A stretch of 13,829 bases of DNA from Flavobacteriales bacterium (GCA_002862585.1 PKDP01000100.1:1-13829); one strand, 5' to 3'. Shown: positions 7,901 through 13,829, counted from the first letter of the stretch. The notes: a model not told the origin generated them from the sequence alone. A program made the numbers and translations.

Positions 7901-7912
7901 GGTAAATTTACC
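7901..7912. promoter_or_regulatory. 12-bp palindrome upstream of the oxidase operon, possible operator
   Basis: GGTAAATTTACC is a perfect 12-bp palindrome, directly upstream of the candidate -33 element of the heme O synthase promoter. A related shorter dyad, GTAA-G-TTAC (7941-7949), overlaps the candidate -7 element. The shared GTAA/TTAC half-sites would suit a dimeric repressor or activator, but no known regulator is recognised. Confidence 0.3.
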
Positions 7913-7913
7913 C

Positions 7914-7945
7914 TTTGGAAAAAAACCTTCCATTTAATACGTAAG
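7914..7945 (+). promoter_or_regulatory. Candidate promoter of the cytochrome oxidase operon
   Basis: TTTG (7914-7917) and TACGTAAG (7938-7945) are separated by 20 nt. They resemble the Bacteroidota -33 (TTTG/TTG) and -7 (TAnnTTTG) elements, the latter with two mismatches. Transcription would start near 7950, leaving a leader of about 20 nt before the ATG at 7971. The 129-nt gap at 7842-7970 is the longest non-coding stretch in the window and the natural place for this operon's promoter. No rho-independent terminator hairpin followed by a T-run was seen in it. Confidence 0.35.
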
Positions 7946-7970
7946 TTACACTAAATCAACCACTTATAAA

Positions 7971-8825
7971 ATGTCTTTAAGCGACATTCTTCAACTTTCA
8001 AAAATCAGACTAACAACAAGTGTTGTTTTTTCCGCCATTGCAGGCTTTTTTATTTCCGGAGGAGCATTTAATTCGATTGATTTATTTTACTTAGTTATTG
8101 GTGGCTTTTTAGTTGTAGCTTCATCCAATGGCTTCAACCAAATTATTGAAAAAGACTTGGATAAGCTCATGCAAAGAACTGCCGATCGTCCTCTTCCTAA
8201 AAGTAGAATGAAAGTCAATCAGGCTTTTTTCTTATCCCTATTTATGGGGAGCTTTGGTGTATTGTTTTTGTTTATGATTAATCTGTATTGCGGATTTTTC
8301 GGTGCTTTATCTGTACTCCTGTATGTATTAGCATATACTCCCTTAAAAAGAACAACTTCATTTTCGGTTTTTGTAGGAGCATTTCCGGGAGCCATACCAT
8401 TTATGTTGGGCTGGGTGGCAGTGACTAACAATTTTTCAATTGAAGCAGGTATACTTTTTGCTATACAGTTTATTTGGCAATTCCCTCACTTTTGGGCAAT
8501 AGCTTGGGTCTGTGATGATGACTATACAAGAGCAGGATTCAAAATGTTGCCAGGAGGAAAAGATAAAAATACAGCATCAAAGACCTTGATATATACTTTA
8601 TTCTTAATACCCTTATCCATACTGCCAGCGTTTAGTTTTACAGGAGCATTAGAGATGTCCATTGTGGCGATGCTTTTGGCTATTTTACTTGGCTTATGGT
8701 TTTTTACAAAATCCCTTATCCTTTTTAAAACCTTGAGAGATGAAGACGCAAAAAAACTCATGTTTGCCTCTTTCTTCTACCTTCCTATTTTACAATTAAT
8801 CTACGTTATTGATAAACTATTATGA
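7971..8825 (+). CDS. cyoE: Protoheme IX farnesyltransferase (heme O synthase)
   Basis: A 284-residue UbiA-superfamily membrane prenyltransferase (CyoE/CtaB). It attaches a farnesyl group to heme b to give heme O, the precursor of heme A or the direct cofactor of heme-copper oxidases. The first polyprenyl-diphosphate-binding motif is visible at 53-76 (N56, E60, D64, then MQRTADRPLP). The usual first aspartate is glutamate here, a variant common in the Bacteroidota as I recall. The second motif region is YTPLKR (122-127), and the family-typical FPHFWAIAW (171-179) and DYTRAGFKMLP (184-194) are present. About eight or nine membrane segments cover the rest. The length is normal. It is first in the oxidase operon, and its stop overlaps the next start as ATGA (8822-8825). 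Confidence 0.95.
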   Translation: MSLSDILQLSKIRLTTSVVFSAIAGFFISGGAFNSIDLFYLVIGGFLVVASSNGFNQIIEKDLDKLMQRTADRPLPKSRMKVNQAFFLSLFMGSFGVLFLFMINLYCGFFGALSVLLYVLAYTPLKRTTSFSVFVGAFPGAIPFMLGWVAVTNNFSIEAGILFAIQFIWQFPHFWAIAWVCDDDYTRAGFKMLPGGKDKNTASKTLIYTLFLIPLSILPAFSFTGALEMSIVAMLLAILLGLWFFTKSLILFKTLRDEDAKKLMFASFFYLPILQLIYVIDKLL

Positions 8826-9388
8826 CAACATTCGAAGAACAAAAAAAGAAATCGGCTAAGCCGTTATTATGGATTTCAATGATTAGTATGGCAATGATTT
8901 TTGCCGGTCTTACGAGTGCCTATGTGGTGCGAAAAGCAGAAGGCAATTGGTTAGATTTCGAATTTCCTATATGGTTTTACTTAAGTACGGTTTTTATTAT
9001 TCTTTCCAGTTTTACTATTAACTGGGCAAAAAAGAGTATTAAAAATGATGAACTAGAAAAAGCTAAAAAAGGCTTTAATTACACGCTTATATTAGGTTTA
9101 GCTTTTGCCTTATCTCAGTATATAACTTGGAAGGTGCTGTATACAAACGGTGTGTATTTTACAGGTCCAGGAAGTAATGCTTCAGGTTCATTTTTATATG
9201 TCCTAACCTTAATGCATTTATTCCATTTAGGAGGTGGATTATTGGCATTAGTTTATACGACTTACAAAGCAAAAAAGGGTGCATATAGTAGTAATAATTA
9301 TCTAGGAGTTGAGCTTTGTTCTATTTTTTGGCACTTTCTTGACTTTTTATGGCTCTATTTATTCCTATTTTTACTATATAATCATTAA
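8822..9388 (+). CDS. Short, divergent cytochrome c oxidase subunit III-like protein
   Basis: A 188-residue membrane protein with about five segments (roughly 14-36, 49-67, 86-106, 123-146, 163-186), the core fold of heme-copper oxidase subunit III. Family landmarks that remain are MHLFH (131-135, equivalent to the FHGxH motif) and FWHFLDFLWLYLF (169-181). Two acidic positions typical of COX3 are not acidic here. In the first helix, ISMAMIF has M22 where the next gene has D35 (SDALTF). After the third helix, QYITW has T102 where the next gene has E129 (QAWEW). It forms a tandem COX3 pair with the next gene, an arrangement known from flavobacteria. It is probably a structural subunit of the same oxidase; whether both copies enter one complex is unknown. 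Confidence 0.85.
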   Translation: MTTFEEQKKKSAKPLLWISMISMAMIFAGLTSAYVVRKAEGNWLDFEFPIWFYLSTVFIILSSFTINWAKKSIKNDELEKAKKGFNYTLILGLAFALSQYITWKVLYTNGVYFTGPGSNASGSFLYVLTLMHLFHLGGGLLALVYTTYKAKKGAYSSNNYLGVELCSIFWHFLDFLWLYLFLFLLYNH

Positions 9389-9417
9389 TATTGCAAAACT
9401 TTTCAAACCTAGAAAAA

Positions 9418-10314
9418 ATGACAGACATTACGAAAAATGAAAAAGAAGCATGGTCTGGTGGAGAAAAACCATTTGTATCTAGCTACGGCAAGCTAATGAT
9501 GTGGTTTTTCCTAGTTTCTGATGCACTAACTTTCTCTGGATTTTTATCAGCATACGGTTTTATGCGATTCAAGTACTCGCATTTGTGGCCAGTAGCTGAA
9601 GATGTATTTACACACTTCCCATTCTTAAAAGGTGACCATCCTTTATTGTTCGTTGCACTGATGACCTTCATACTTATTATGAGTTCGGTAACAATGGTAT
9701 TAGCGGTAAATGCAGGAAACAAAAATGATAAAAAAGGTGTAACTCTTTGGATGTTAGTAACCATTATTGGTGGATTTGCCTTTTTAGGCTCACAAGCTTG
9801 GGAGTGGGGACACTTCATTCATGGTGACAAAGGTGGTATTGAATTGCCAAACCATGAGATTGTTCATGTGGTAGATGAAGAAGAACACTTTTACTCTATA
9901 TACGACTTGGTAGGAGTAGATTCATATGCCGATGACGTAAATATCACTATCGATGACGTAAAAGAAGCTTTAGCTCAACGTCCTGATTTAGGAATACGAT
10001 TAACTGATAAATCAGTGGTAAGCGATGCAGCAGCACAAGCGTATTTGAACAATGCAGAAGTAGTATTAGGAGCAAATCTAATTCGCAACGAATATGGACA
10101 TCAGTTATTTGCTAATTTCTTCTACTTCATTACAGGATTTCACGGCTTCCACGTTTTTAGTGGAGTAGTAATTTTAATAGTGATATTCATAAATGTAATT
10201 AAAGGAACATACGAAAGAAGAGGGCATTACGAAATGATTGAAAAAGTAGGGCTGTATTGGCACTTTGTTGATTTAGTTTGGGTATTCGTATTTACATTCT
10301 TCTATTTAGTTTAA
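9418..10314 (+). CDS. Cytochrome c oxidase subunit III with long soluble insertion
   Basis: A 298-residue COX3 of a heme-copper oxidase, in the inner membrane. Conserved features are FFLVSDALTFSGF (30-42, acidic D35), GSQAWEWGHF (124-133, E129), FFYFITGFHGFHVFSG (234-249) and YWHFVDLVWVFVF (280-292). Between E129 and the FITGFHGFHV helix lies an insertion of about 90 residues (about 136-225). It is rich in Asp/Glu and hydrophilic, where canonical COX3 has only a short loop. The ATG at 9418 is preferred over an in-frame TTG at 9391: it follows an A-rich leader, gives the expected short cytoplasmic N-terminus, and leaves a 29-nt gap after the upstream gene. The gene continues the oxidase operon. 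Confidence 0.92.
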   Translation: MTDITKNEKEAWSGGEKPFVSSYGKLMMWFFLVSDALTFSGFLSAYGFMRFKYSHLWPVAEDVFTHFPFLKGDHPLLFVALMTFILIMSSVTMVLAVNAGNKNDKKGVTLWMLVTIIGGFAFLGSQAWEWGHFIHGDKGGIELPNHEIVHVVDEEEHFYSIYDLVGVDSYADDVNITIDDVKEALAQRPDLGIRLTDKSVVSDAAAQAYLNNAEVVLGANLIRNEYGHQLFANFFYFITGFHGFHVFSGVVILIVIFINVIKGTYERRGHYEMIEKVGLYWHFVDLVWVFVFTFFYLV

Positions 10315-10331
10315 CAATAAAAAATAATATT

Positions 10332-10649
10332 ATGTCAGAGCAAACAGGAACATGGTGGATTTGGAGAGTATTTTGGATACTACTAATCGTTACCGCCGTT
10401 GAGGTTATTTTAGGAATTATTAAGCCTGCATTATTGATTGACAATTCGTTTTTAGGAACAACCTTATTGAACCTAATATTTATTGTTTTAACCATCATTA
10501 AGGCAGCTTATATTGTAATGGAATTTATGCACTTAGGACATGAAGTGAAGGGGTTAAAACTATCCATACTATTGCCAGCAGTTGTATTGATTCCATATTT
10601 AGTATTTATTCTACTCACAGAAGGTCATTACATCTTCGGAACCTTATAA
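10332..10649 (+). CDS. Cytochrome c oxidase subunit IV-type small membrane protein
   Basis: A 105-residue protein with three membrane segments (about 10-30, 39-63 and 76-94), matching the bacterial COX4 / CyoD / CtaF type of small oxidase subunit. The stretch IKAAYIVMEFMHLGHE spanning the end of the second helix is the family hallmark. Such subunits help assembly and stability of the catalytic subunit rather than carrying cofactors. The ATG at 10332 is chosen because it gives the usual MSEQ... N-terminus, follows an A/T-rich leader and does not overlap the COX3 gene. An in-frame start upstream at 10278 would put 18 atypical residues inside the COX3 reading frame. The next gene starts 2 nt after its stop. 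Confidence 0.9.
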   Translation: MSEQTGTWWIWRVFWILLIVTAVEVILGIIKPALLIDNSFLGTTLLNLIFIVLTIIKAAYIVMEFMHLGHEVKGLKLSILLPAVVLIPYLVFILLTEGHYIFGTL

Positions 10650-10651
10650 AG

Positions 10652-11338
10652 ATGAAGAAGTATAAAGGCATATTAGCAGCGCTAATTCTAATTCTGCCGT
10701 CAGCTATTTATATTTTCTTTAGCTATGGTAATCATAACTTTGCACACCTGCCTTATGTTGGTGGAGAAGATGAATCTCAGCACCAGTATATTCCAGATTT
10801 CAGTTTTACCAATCAGTTCGGCGAAGCCGTAAACCAAGAAGATTATCAAGGAAAAATCTACCTAGCTAATTTTGTTTTTACGACTTGCCCGACTATTTGT
10901 CCTGTGATGACCTATAATATGCGTCGAATACAGCAAAAGATGGAAAGTTATCCAGATTTTAAAATTATTTCGCACTCTGTATTTCCTGAATATGACACTC
11001 CTGAAGTATTACTGGAATATTCACATAAGATGGAAGCCGATTTATCAAATTGGAATTTTGTGACGGGTAACAGAGAGGACATTTACGGCATAGCCAAAAA
11101 CTATTTTGTAAGTGCAATGGAAGACAGTACTGCTGAGGGTGGTTTTTTACACTCAGAGTATTTTGTCCTTATCGACAAAGAAGGTCGCATCAGAGCAAGA
11201 GAGGATGACAATGGAAATAATATTGGAGTTTATGACGGCACAAGCGATTATGAAGTGGATTTGCTAATAGACGACATTAAAGTATTAATGGCAGAATACA
11301 ATTTAGCCAAGAAGGATAAAGATGAATCAAAACGATAA
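10652..11338 (+). CDS. SCO1/SenC-family copper chaperone for the oxidase CuA site
   Basis: A 228-residue thioredoxin-fold protein anchored by an N-terminal membrane segment (about 6-24), with its domain on the periplasmic side. The copper-binding CxxxC motif is TTCPTICPV (C79, C83), and the distal copper ligand is H167 in GFLHSEYFVLIDKEG (164-178). This is the complete SCO ligand set. Such proteins deliver or reduce copper and thiols for assembly of the CuA centre of subunit II, which fits the neighbouring oxidase genes. Length and domain layout are normal. The start is 2 nt after the COX4 stop. Its 3' end carries an SD-like AAGGA (11312-11316) and overlaps the next gene by 17 nt. Confidence 0.93.
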   Translation: MKKYKGILAALILILPSAIYIFFSYGNHNFAHLPYVGGEDESQHQYIPDFSFTNQFGEAVNQEDYQGKIYLANFVFTTCPTICPVMTYNMRRIQQKMESYPDFKIISHSVFPEYDTPEVLLEYSHKMEADLSNWNFVTGNREDIYGIAKNYFVSAMEDSTAEGGFLHSEYFVLIDKEGRIRAREDDNGNNIGVYDGTSDYEVDLLIDDIKVLMAEYNLAKKDKDESKR

Positions 11339-11858
11339 ATTTTATATTCCGCTTATTGTAGCATTATCGGTTATTATTCCATTAGCCGTTGCAGGACTTA
11401 TGTTTTTGCCAGACGACTTAAGACTCTCTTTTGGTGGGGCGGATTTGAGGTCTTTACCCTTTTTTCATGCGGTTTTAAATGCATCTACGGCGGTACTCTT
11501 ATTTGTTGGTTTCGTCTGGATAAAAAATAAGAAGATAGCACTTCATAGAATTTCTATGATGAGTGCCTTCATTTTATCAGCAATATTTTTAGTGTCTTAC
11601 GTCATTTCAAAATTATCTAATTCGCCAGTGCCTTATGGTGGCGAGGGATGGTTGAGGCCTACTTACTTTTTTATTCTCATTTCCCATATCCTATTATCTA
11701 TTCCTGTATTGCCACTCGCTTTACTAGCAATATACAGAGGAGTTACAGGCGAATTTCAGAAGCATGTAAAAATCGTAAAATGGACCTTTCCAATTTGGAT
11801 GTATGTTGCCATCACGGGTGTGTTGGTATATCTTTTTATGATGCCTTATTATGCGTAA
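11322..11858 (+). CDS. DUF420 (CtaM/YozB-like) membrane protein, oxidase assembly
   Basis: A 178-residue integral membrane protein with about five segments. Four histidines in family-typical settings are present: H49 (FFHAVLNAST), H75 (ALHRISMM), H122 (ISHILLS) and H148 (KHVKIVKWTFPIW). The C-terminal pattern WTFPIWMYVAITGVLVYLFM (154-173) is also characteristic of DUF420. A member in Gram-positive bacteria (CtaM/YozB) is needed for active aa3-type oxidase. The histidines suggest metal or heme handling, and the position right after SCO supports a role in assembly of the oxidase's metal centres. That role is inferred here. The ATG at 11322 lies 5 nt after AAGGA, one of the few convincing Shine-Dalgarno-like sites in the window, and the gene overlaps SCO by 17 nt. 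Confidence 0.88.
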   Translation: MNQNDKFYIPLIVALSVIIPLAVAGLMFLPDDLRLSFGGADLRSLPFFHAVLNASTAVLLFVGFVWIKNKKIALHRISMMSAFILSAIFLVSYVISKLSNSPVPYGGEGWLRPTYFFILISHILLSIPVLPLALLAIYRGVTGEFQKHVKIVKWTFPIWMYVAITGVLVYLFMMPYYA

Positions 11859-11863
11859 ATTTG
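11856..11863 (+). promoter_or_regulatory. Candidate -7 promoter box, near-leaderless
   Basis: TAAATTTG perfectly matches TAnnTTTG, overlaps the stop codon of the DUF420 gene and lies 5 nt before the ATG at 11869. It suggests a separate transcript for the small CxxC protein starting at or next to its start codon. It also argues against the in-frame ATG at 11851, which would lie upstream of the box. No TTG at the -33 distance was found. Confidence 0.4.
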
Positions 11864-11868
11864 TACCT

Positions 11869-12093
11869 ATGAAAAAAGCATTATTTTTTATCGTTTTAAG
11901 CCTGTTTGCTTTTACAGACGCCTTTTCTCAATGTGCCATGTGCAAATCTGTAGTAGAAAGCAATATTGAGGGAGGTAGCAGTATTGGTGCAGGGATTAAT
12001 GATGGCATCCTCTATTTGATGGTGATGCCTTATATTGCTTTGGCTATTGTAGCTTTGGTATGGTCAAAGTACAATAAGCGTCAAAAAGCTTAG
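11869..12093 (+). CDS. Small exported CxxC membrane protein, unknown function
   Basis: A 74-residue protein. It has a signal-peptide-like N-terminus (MKKALFFIVLSLFAFTDAFS-Q, cleavage plausible after S20), then immediately CAMC (C22-C25). A short Gly/Ser linker (35-46), one membrane helix (about 47-66) and a basic tail (KYNKRQKA) follow. The CxxC would therefore face the periplasm, right after the signal sequence. Function is unknown. The position directly after SCO and DUF420 suggests copper binding or thiol chemistry during oxidase assembly. I recall similar 'QCAMC' small proteins beside these genes in other Bacteroidota, but could not check this. The start at 11869 is preferred over 11851 because it gives a standard MKK signal peptide, avoids overlap with DUF420 and follows a TAnnTTTG box by 5 nt. 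Confidence 0.75.
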   Translation: MKKALFFIVLSLFAFTDAFSQCAMCKSVVESNIEGGSSIGAGINDGILYLMVMPYIALAIVALVWSKYNKRQKA

Positions 12094-12107
12094 TTAATTG
12101 TTTTATC

Positions 12108-12115
12108 TAACTTTG
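12108..12115 (+). promoter_or_regulatory. Candidate -7 promoter box for the efflux operon, near-leaderless
   Basis: TAACTTTG perfectly matches TAnnTTTG and lies 5 nt before the TolC-family ATG at 12121, in the 27-nt gap after the small CxxC gene. It would start an efflux transcript separate from the oxidase operon. No convincing -33 TTG lies at about 19 nt upstream. Confidence 0.45.
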
Positions 12116-12120
12116 TTGTT

Positions 12121-13485
12121 ATGAAGAAAGTCATCTTTCTATTATTCTTTAGCAATCTTACATTAAATTTATTTTCTCAAAAATTATGGACTCTGGAAGA
12201 GTGTTTGAGATTTGCTCAAGAAAATAACTTGACAATAAAACAAGCTTATTTAAATGCTGACTTGTCAAAGCAGAATTTATTTCAATCTAAAATGGGACTC
12301 TTGCCATCATTGAATGGGAATATCTCTGACAACACCAATTTTGGACGAAATATAGACCCAGTTACCAATGAGATTACGGTTGATAGAATACGAAACAATA
12401 ACTTTGGTTTAAGCTCGTCCGTTACGCTATTTAATGGCTTTCAGAACCTTAATAATATTCGCAGGAGCAATTACGATTACTTAGCCTCAAGGTACGACGC
12501 TCAGAAAATGGCTAATGATATTTCAGTAAATATTGTAACAGCTTATTTGCAATTGCTATATAATGAAGACTTGATTTTGGTAAGCCAACAGAAAGTTGAT
12601 GTTTCTGAGTTACAAGTGCAGCGAATTAGTAATATGGTAGAGGTTGGCAGTTTGCCAGCAGGAGATTTATTAAATACAGAAGCACAAAAGGCTCAAGAAG
12701 AGTTACAACTTATTAATGCTGAAAGCCAAAGAGACATTGCTTTGTTGAATCTTAAGCAGTTATTGGATTTGCCATCTACGGATGATTTTAGTATTGTAGA
12801 TTTTGATGTAGAACCTTCCGAACAATTTACAGTGTTGAGTACCGATGATATATACAATCAAGCCATTCAGAATTTACCAAACGTTAAAAGTGCGGAGTCT
12901 AGACTGCAAAGTTCCGAGCGGTCTTTAGCCATAGCACAAGGGGGGAGAAGTCCACGCTTAAGTATGACGGCAAGTTTAGGAACAGCTTATTCTTCAGCAA
13001 GTCGCAAGTTTATAGGCTATGATTCCTTAGCAACTTTGCCTTTCCCAATGTACGAAGACTACTCTTTTGAAGATCAATTTAATGATAATGTAAGTCAGTC
13101 TGTAGGCTTTAACCTGAGTATACCAATATTTAATGGATGGCAAGCCAACAAAAGTATCAGTCAGGCAAAGATAGGCGTCTTACAGTCACAATACGGATTA
13201 CAGCAATCTAAAAACGATTTGAGAAAGACCATAGAACAAGCTCAGAACGATGCCCTTTCTGCTCACAAGAAATACCTTGCTTCAAAGAAAACAGTTGACT
13301 TTCAAAAGCAGTCCTTTCAATACACGCAGGAGAAATACGATTTACAGCTTATTACCTCATACGATTACAACAACGCAAAAAACACCTTGTTTAGAGCTGA
13401 AACAGACCTATTACAAGCAAAGTACGATTATATTTTTAAAACCAAAATGTTAGATTTTTACATGGGTAAACCCCTTACTTTTTAG
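12121..13485 (+). CDS. TolC-family outer-membrane efflux protein
   Basis: A 454-residue outer-membrane channel of a tripartite efflux system. The signal peptide (MKKVIFLLFFSNLTLNLFSQ) is followed by WTLEECLRFAQENNLTIKQA (23-42), the usual first helix of the family. The fold's internal duplication is visible. Each half has an outer-membrane strand hairpin ending in an FNG motif (LFNGFQ at 103-108 and IFNGWQ at 336-341). Each is followed by long periplasmic coiled-coil helices rich in Gln, Ala, Asn and Ser. The length is standard. The next gene, 3 nt downstream, encodes the periplasmic adaptor, so the channel probably pairs with it and with an inner-membrane transporter beyond the window. The substrate cannot be predicted. 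The start follows a TAnnTTTG box by 5 nt. Confidence 0.93.
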   Translation: MKKVIFLLFFSNLTLNLFSQKLWTLEECLRFAQENNLTIKQAYLNADLSKQNLFQSKMGLLPSLNGNISDNTNFGRNIDPVTNEITVDRIRNNNFGLSSSVTLFNGFQNLNNIRRSNYDYLASRYDAQKMANDISVNIVTAYLQLLYNEDLILVSQQKVDVSELQVQRISNMVEVGSLPAGDLLNTEAQKAQEELQLINAESQRDIALLNLKQLLDLPSTDDFSIVDFDVEPSEQFTVLSTDDIYNQAIQNLPNVKSAESRLQSSERSLAIAQGGRSPRLSMTASLGTAYSSASRKFIGYDSLATLPFPMYEDYSFEDQFNDNVSQSVGFNLSIPIFNGWQANKSISQAKIGVLQSQYGLQQSKNDLRKTIEQAQNDALSAHKKYLASKKTVDFQKQSFQYTQEKYDLQLITSYDYNNAKNTLFRAETDLLQAKYDYIFKTKMLDFYMGKPLTF

Positions 13486-13488
13486 ATT

Positions 13489-13829
13489 ATGAAAGCAGTA
13501 TTAGTTATTATTATAGGTACCGTCTTATTTTACTTTGGTAGAAGAAAGAATACCAAATGGATGAAGATTTCAGGACTAGTCATTGGAGGCTTAGCCTTTT
13601 TCATTTTTATTGCCACTCAAATAGGTTGGATTTCCTCTGAAGAACCTATTTCTGTGAAGACTAAATTAGTAGAGAAAAGAGACATAATAGAAACAGTTTC
13701 GGCAAGTGGTAAAATACAGCCTGAAAAAGAAGTGAAAATTTCACCAGATGTCTCTGGCGAGATAGTAAGTCTGTACGTTATGGAAGGCGATAAAGTTGAA
13801 AAAGGCGACTTATTATTAAATATAAAGCC
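13489..13829 (+). CDS. HlyD/MacA-type membrane-fusion protein (3' end outside window)
   Basis: The frame runs from the ATG at 13489 to the right edge without a stop, giving the first 113 residues of a periplasmic adaptor. It begins with a hydrophobic stretch (3-16), a basic linker (RRKNTKWMK) and a second hydrophobic segment (about 27-47). The periplasmic start of the adaptor follows. In SASGKIQPEKEVKISPDV, continuing as SGEIVSLYVMEGDKVEKGDLLL (about 73-111), the beta-barrel strand leads into the first half of the lipoyl-like domain. It would bridge TolC to an inner-membrane pump. An alternative start at 13561 leaves only the second hydrophobic segment, the usual single-anchor layout. The upstream start is favoured slightly because TACTTTTT, one mismatch from TAnnTTTG, ends 5 nt before it. 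Confidence 0.85.
   Translation, partial: MKAVLVIIIGTVLFYFGRRKNTKWMKISGLVIGGLAFFIFIATQIGWISSEEPISVKTKLVEKRDIIETVSASGKIQPEKEVKISPDVSGEIVSLYVMEGDKVEKGDLLLNIK

Noticed and set aside
7916..7932. TGGAA/TTCCA inverted repeat near the candidate promoter
   Set aside because: A 5-bp stem around a 7-nt loop is too weak to call, and it overlaps the spacer of the proposed promoter.
8219..8761. Two - strand open frames (70 and 79 codons) within cyoE
   Set aside because: They are shadows of a strongly conserved membrane prenyltransferase gene, with low-complexity translations and no family features.
9386..9393. TAATATTG as a promoter box for the second COX3
   Set aside because: It has a mismatch in the conserved TTTG part, no -33 partner, and lies within a continuous operon where no promoter is needed.
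9391..9417. TTG at 9391 as the COX3 start
   Set aside because: The ATG at 9418 gives a normal N-terminus after an A-rich leader; the nine extra residues add nothing recognisable.
9483..9818. A 111-codon - strand open frame within COX3
   Set aside because: It is antisense to conserved COX3 helices and has no protein-like features of its own.
10278..10331. Extended start of the COX4-type gene at 10278
   Set aside because: It would lie inside the conserved end of COX3 and add an atypical 18-residue leader. The ATG at 10332 gives the family-like MSEQ start.
11648..11872. A 74-codon + strand open frame overlapping DUF420
   Set aside because: It is out of frame within the conserved DUF420 gene, and the translation lacks a signal peptide or any membrane pattern.

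Overview
The window is AT-rich and densely packed, with every gene on the + strand. It most likely comes from a low-GC, probably marine member of the Bacteroidota (Flavobacteriia type). Three things point there. The heme O synthase / two COX3 / COX4 / SCO / DUF420 / small CxxC protein order is typical of that group. Perfect TAnnTTTG boxes, the Bacteroidota -7 promoter element, sit just before several start codons. Most starts lack a clear Shine-Dalgarno sequence and have A-rich leaders instead. The species cannot be named from the sequence alone.

Region 1 (1-6236) is the end of a surface-polysaccharide locus read as one tightly coupled operon. In order it holds the C-terminal part of a sulfotransferase, a hexapeptide-repeat acyltransferase, a Wzy/O-antigen-ligase-type membrane protein, a nucleotide-sugar epimerase resembling dTDP-L-rhamnose 4-epimerases, a GT2 glycosyltransferase, a complete PAPS-type sulfotransferase and a GT4 glycosyltransferase. 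Neighbouring genes overlap by 4-17 nt or are 2-3 nt apart. Together they would make, decorate (acetyl and sulfate groups) and polymerise an extracellular glycan.

Region 2 (6246-7841) is one exported outer-membrane beta-barrel protein of the Wzi/RemB type. It appears to have its own promoter with almost no leader. It plausibly anchors or handles surface polysaccharide, and it separates the glycan operon from the respiratory genes.

Region 3 (7842-12093) starts with a 129-nt intergenic region holding a 12-bp palindrome and a candidate promoter. The terminal-oxidase operon follows: heme O synthase (cyoE/ctaB), a short COX3-like protein, a full COX3 with a long soluble insertion, a COX4-type subunit, a SCO copper chaperone, a DUF420 (CtaM-like) four-histidine membrane protein, and a 74-residue exported CxxC membrane protein. 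These supply heme O, structural subunits and probably copper-centre assembly for an aa3/caa3-type oxidase whose subunits I and II lie outside the window.

Region 4 (12108-13829) begins a tripartite efflux operon: a TolC-family outer-membrane protein, then the N-terminal part of a HlyD/MacA-type membrane-fusion protein cut by the right edge. No RNA genes, insertion sequences, CRISPR arrays or gene-free stretches over 300 nt were found. No wholly new system is evident. The points most worth a second look are the near-leaderless promoter pattern, the small CxxC protein in the oxidase operon, the divergent COX3 pair and the sulfotransferase-bearing glycan cluster.
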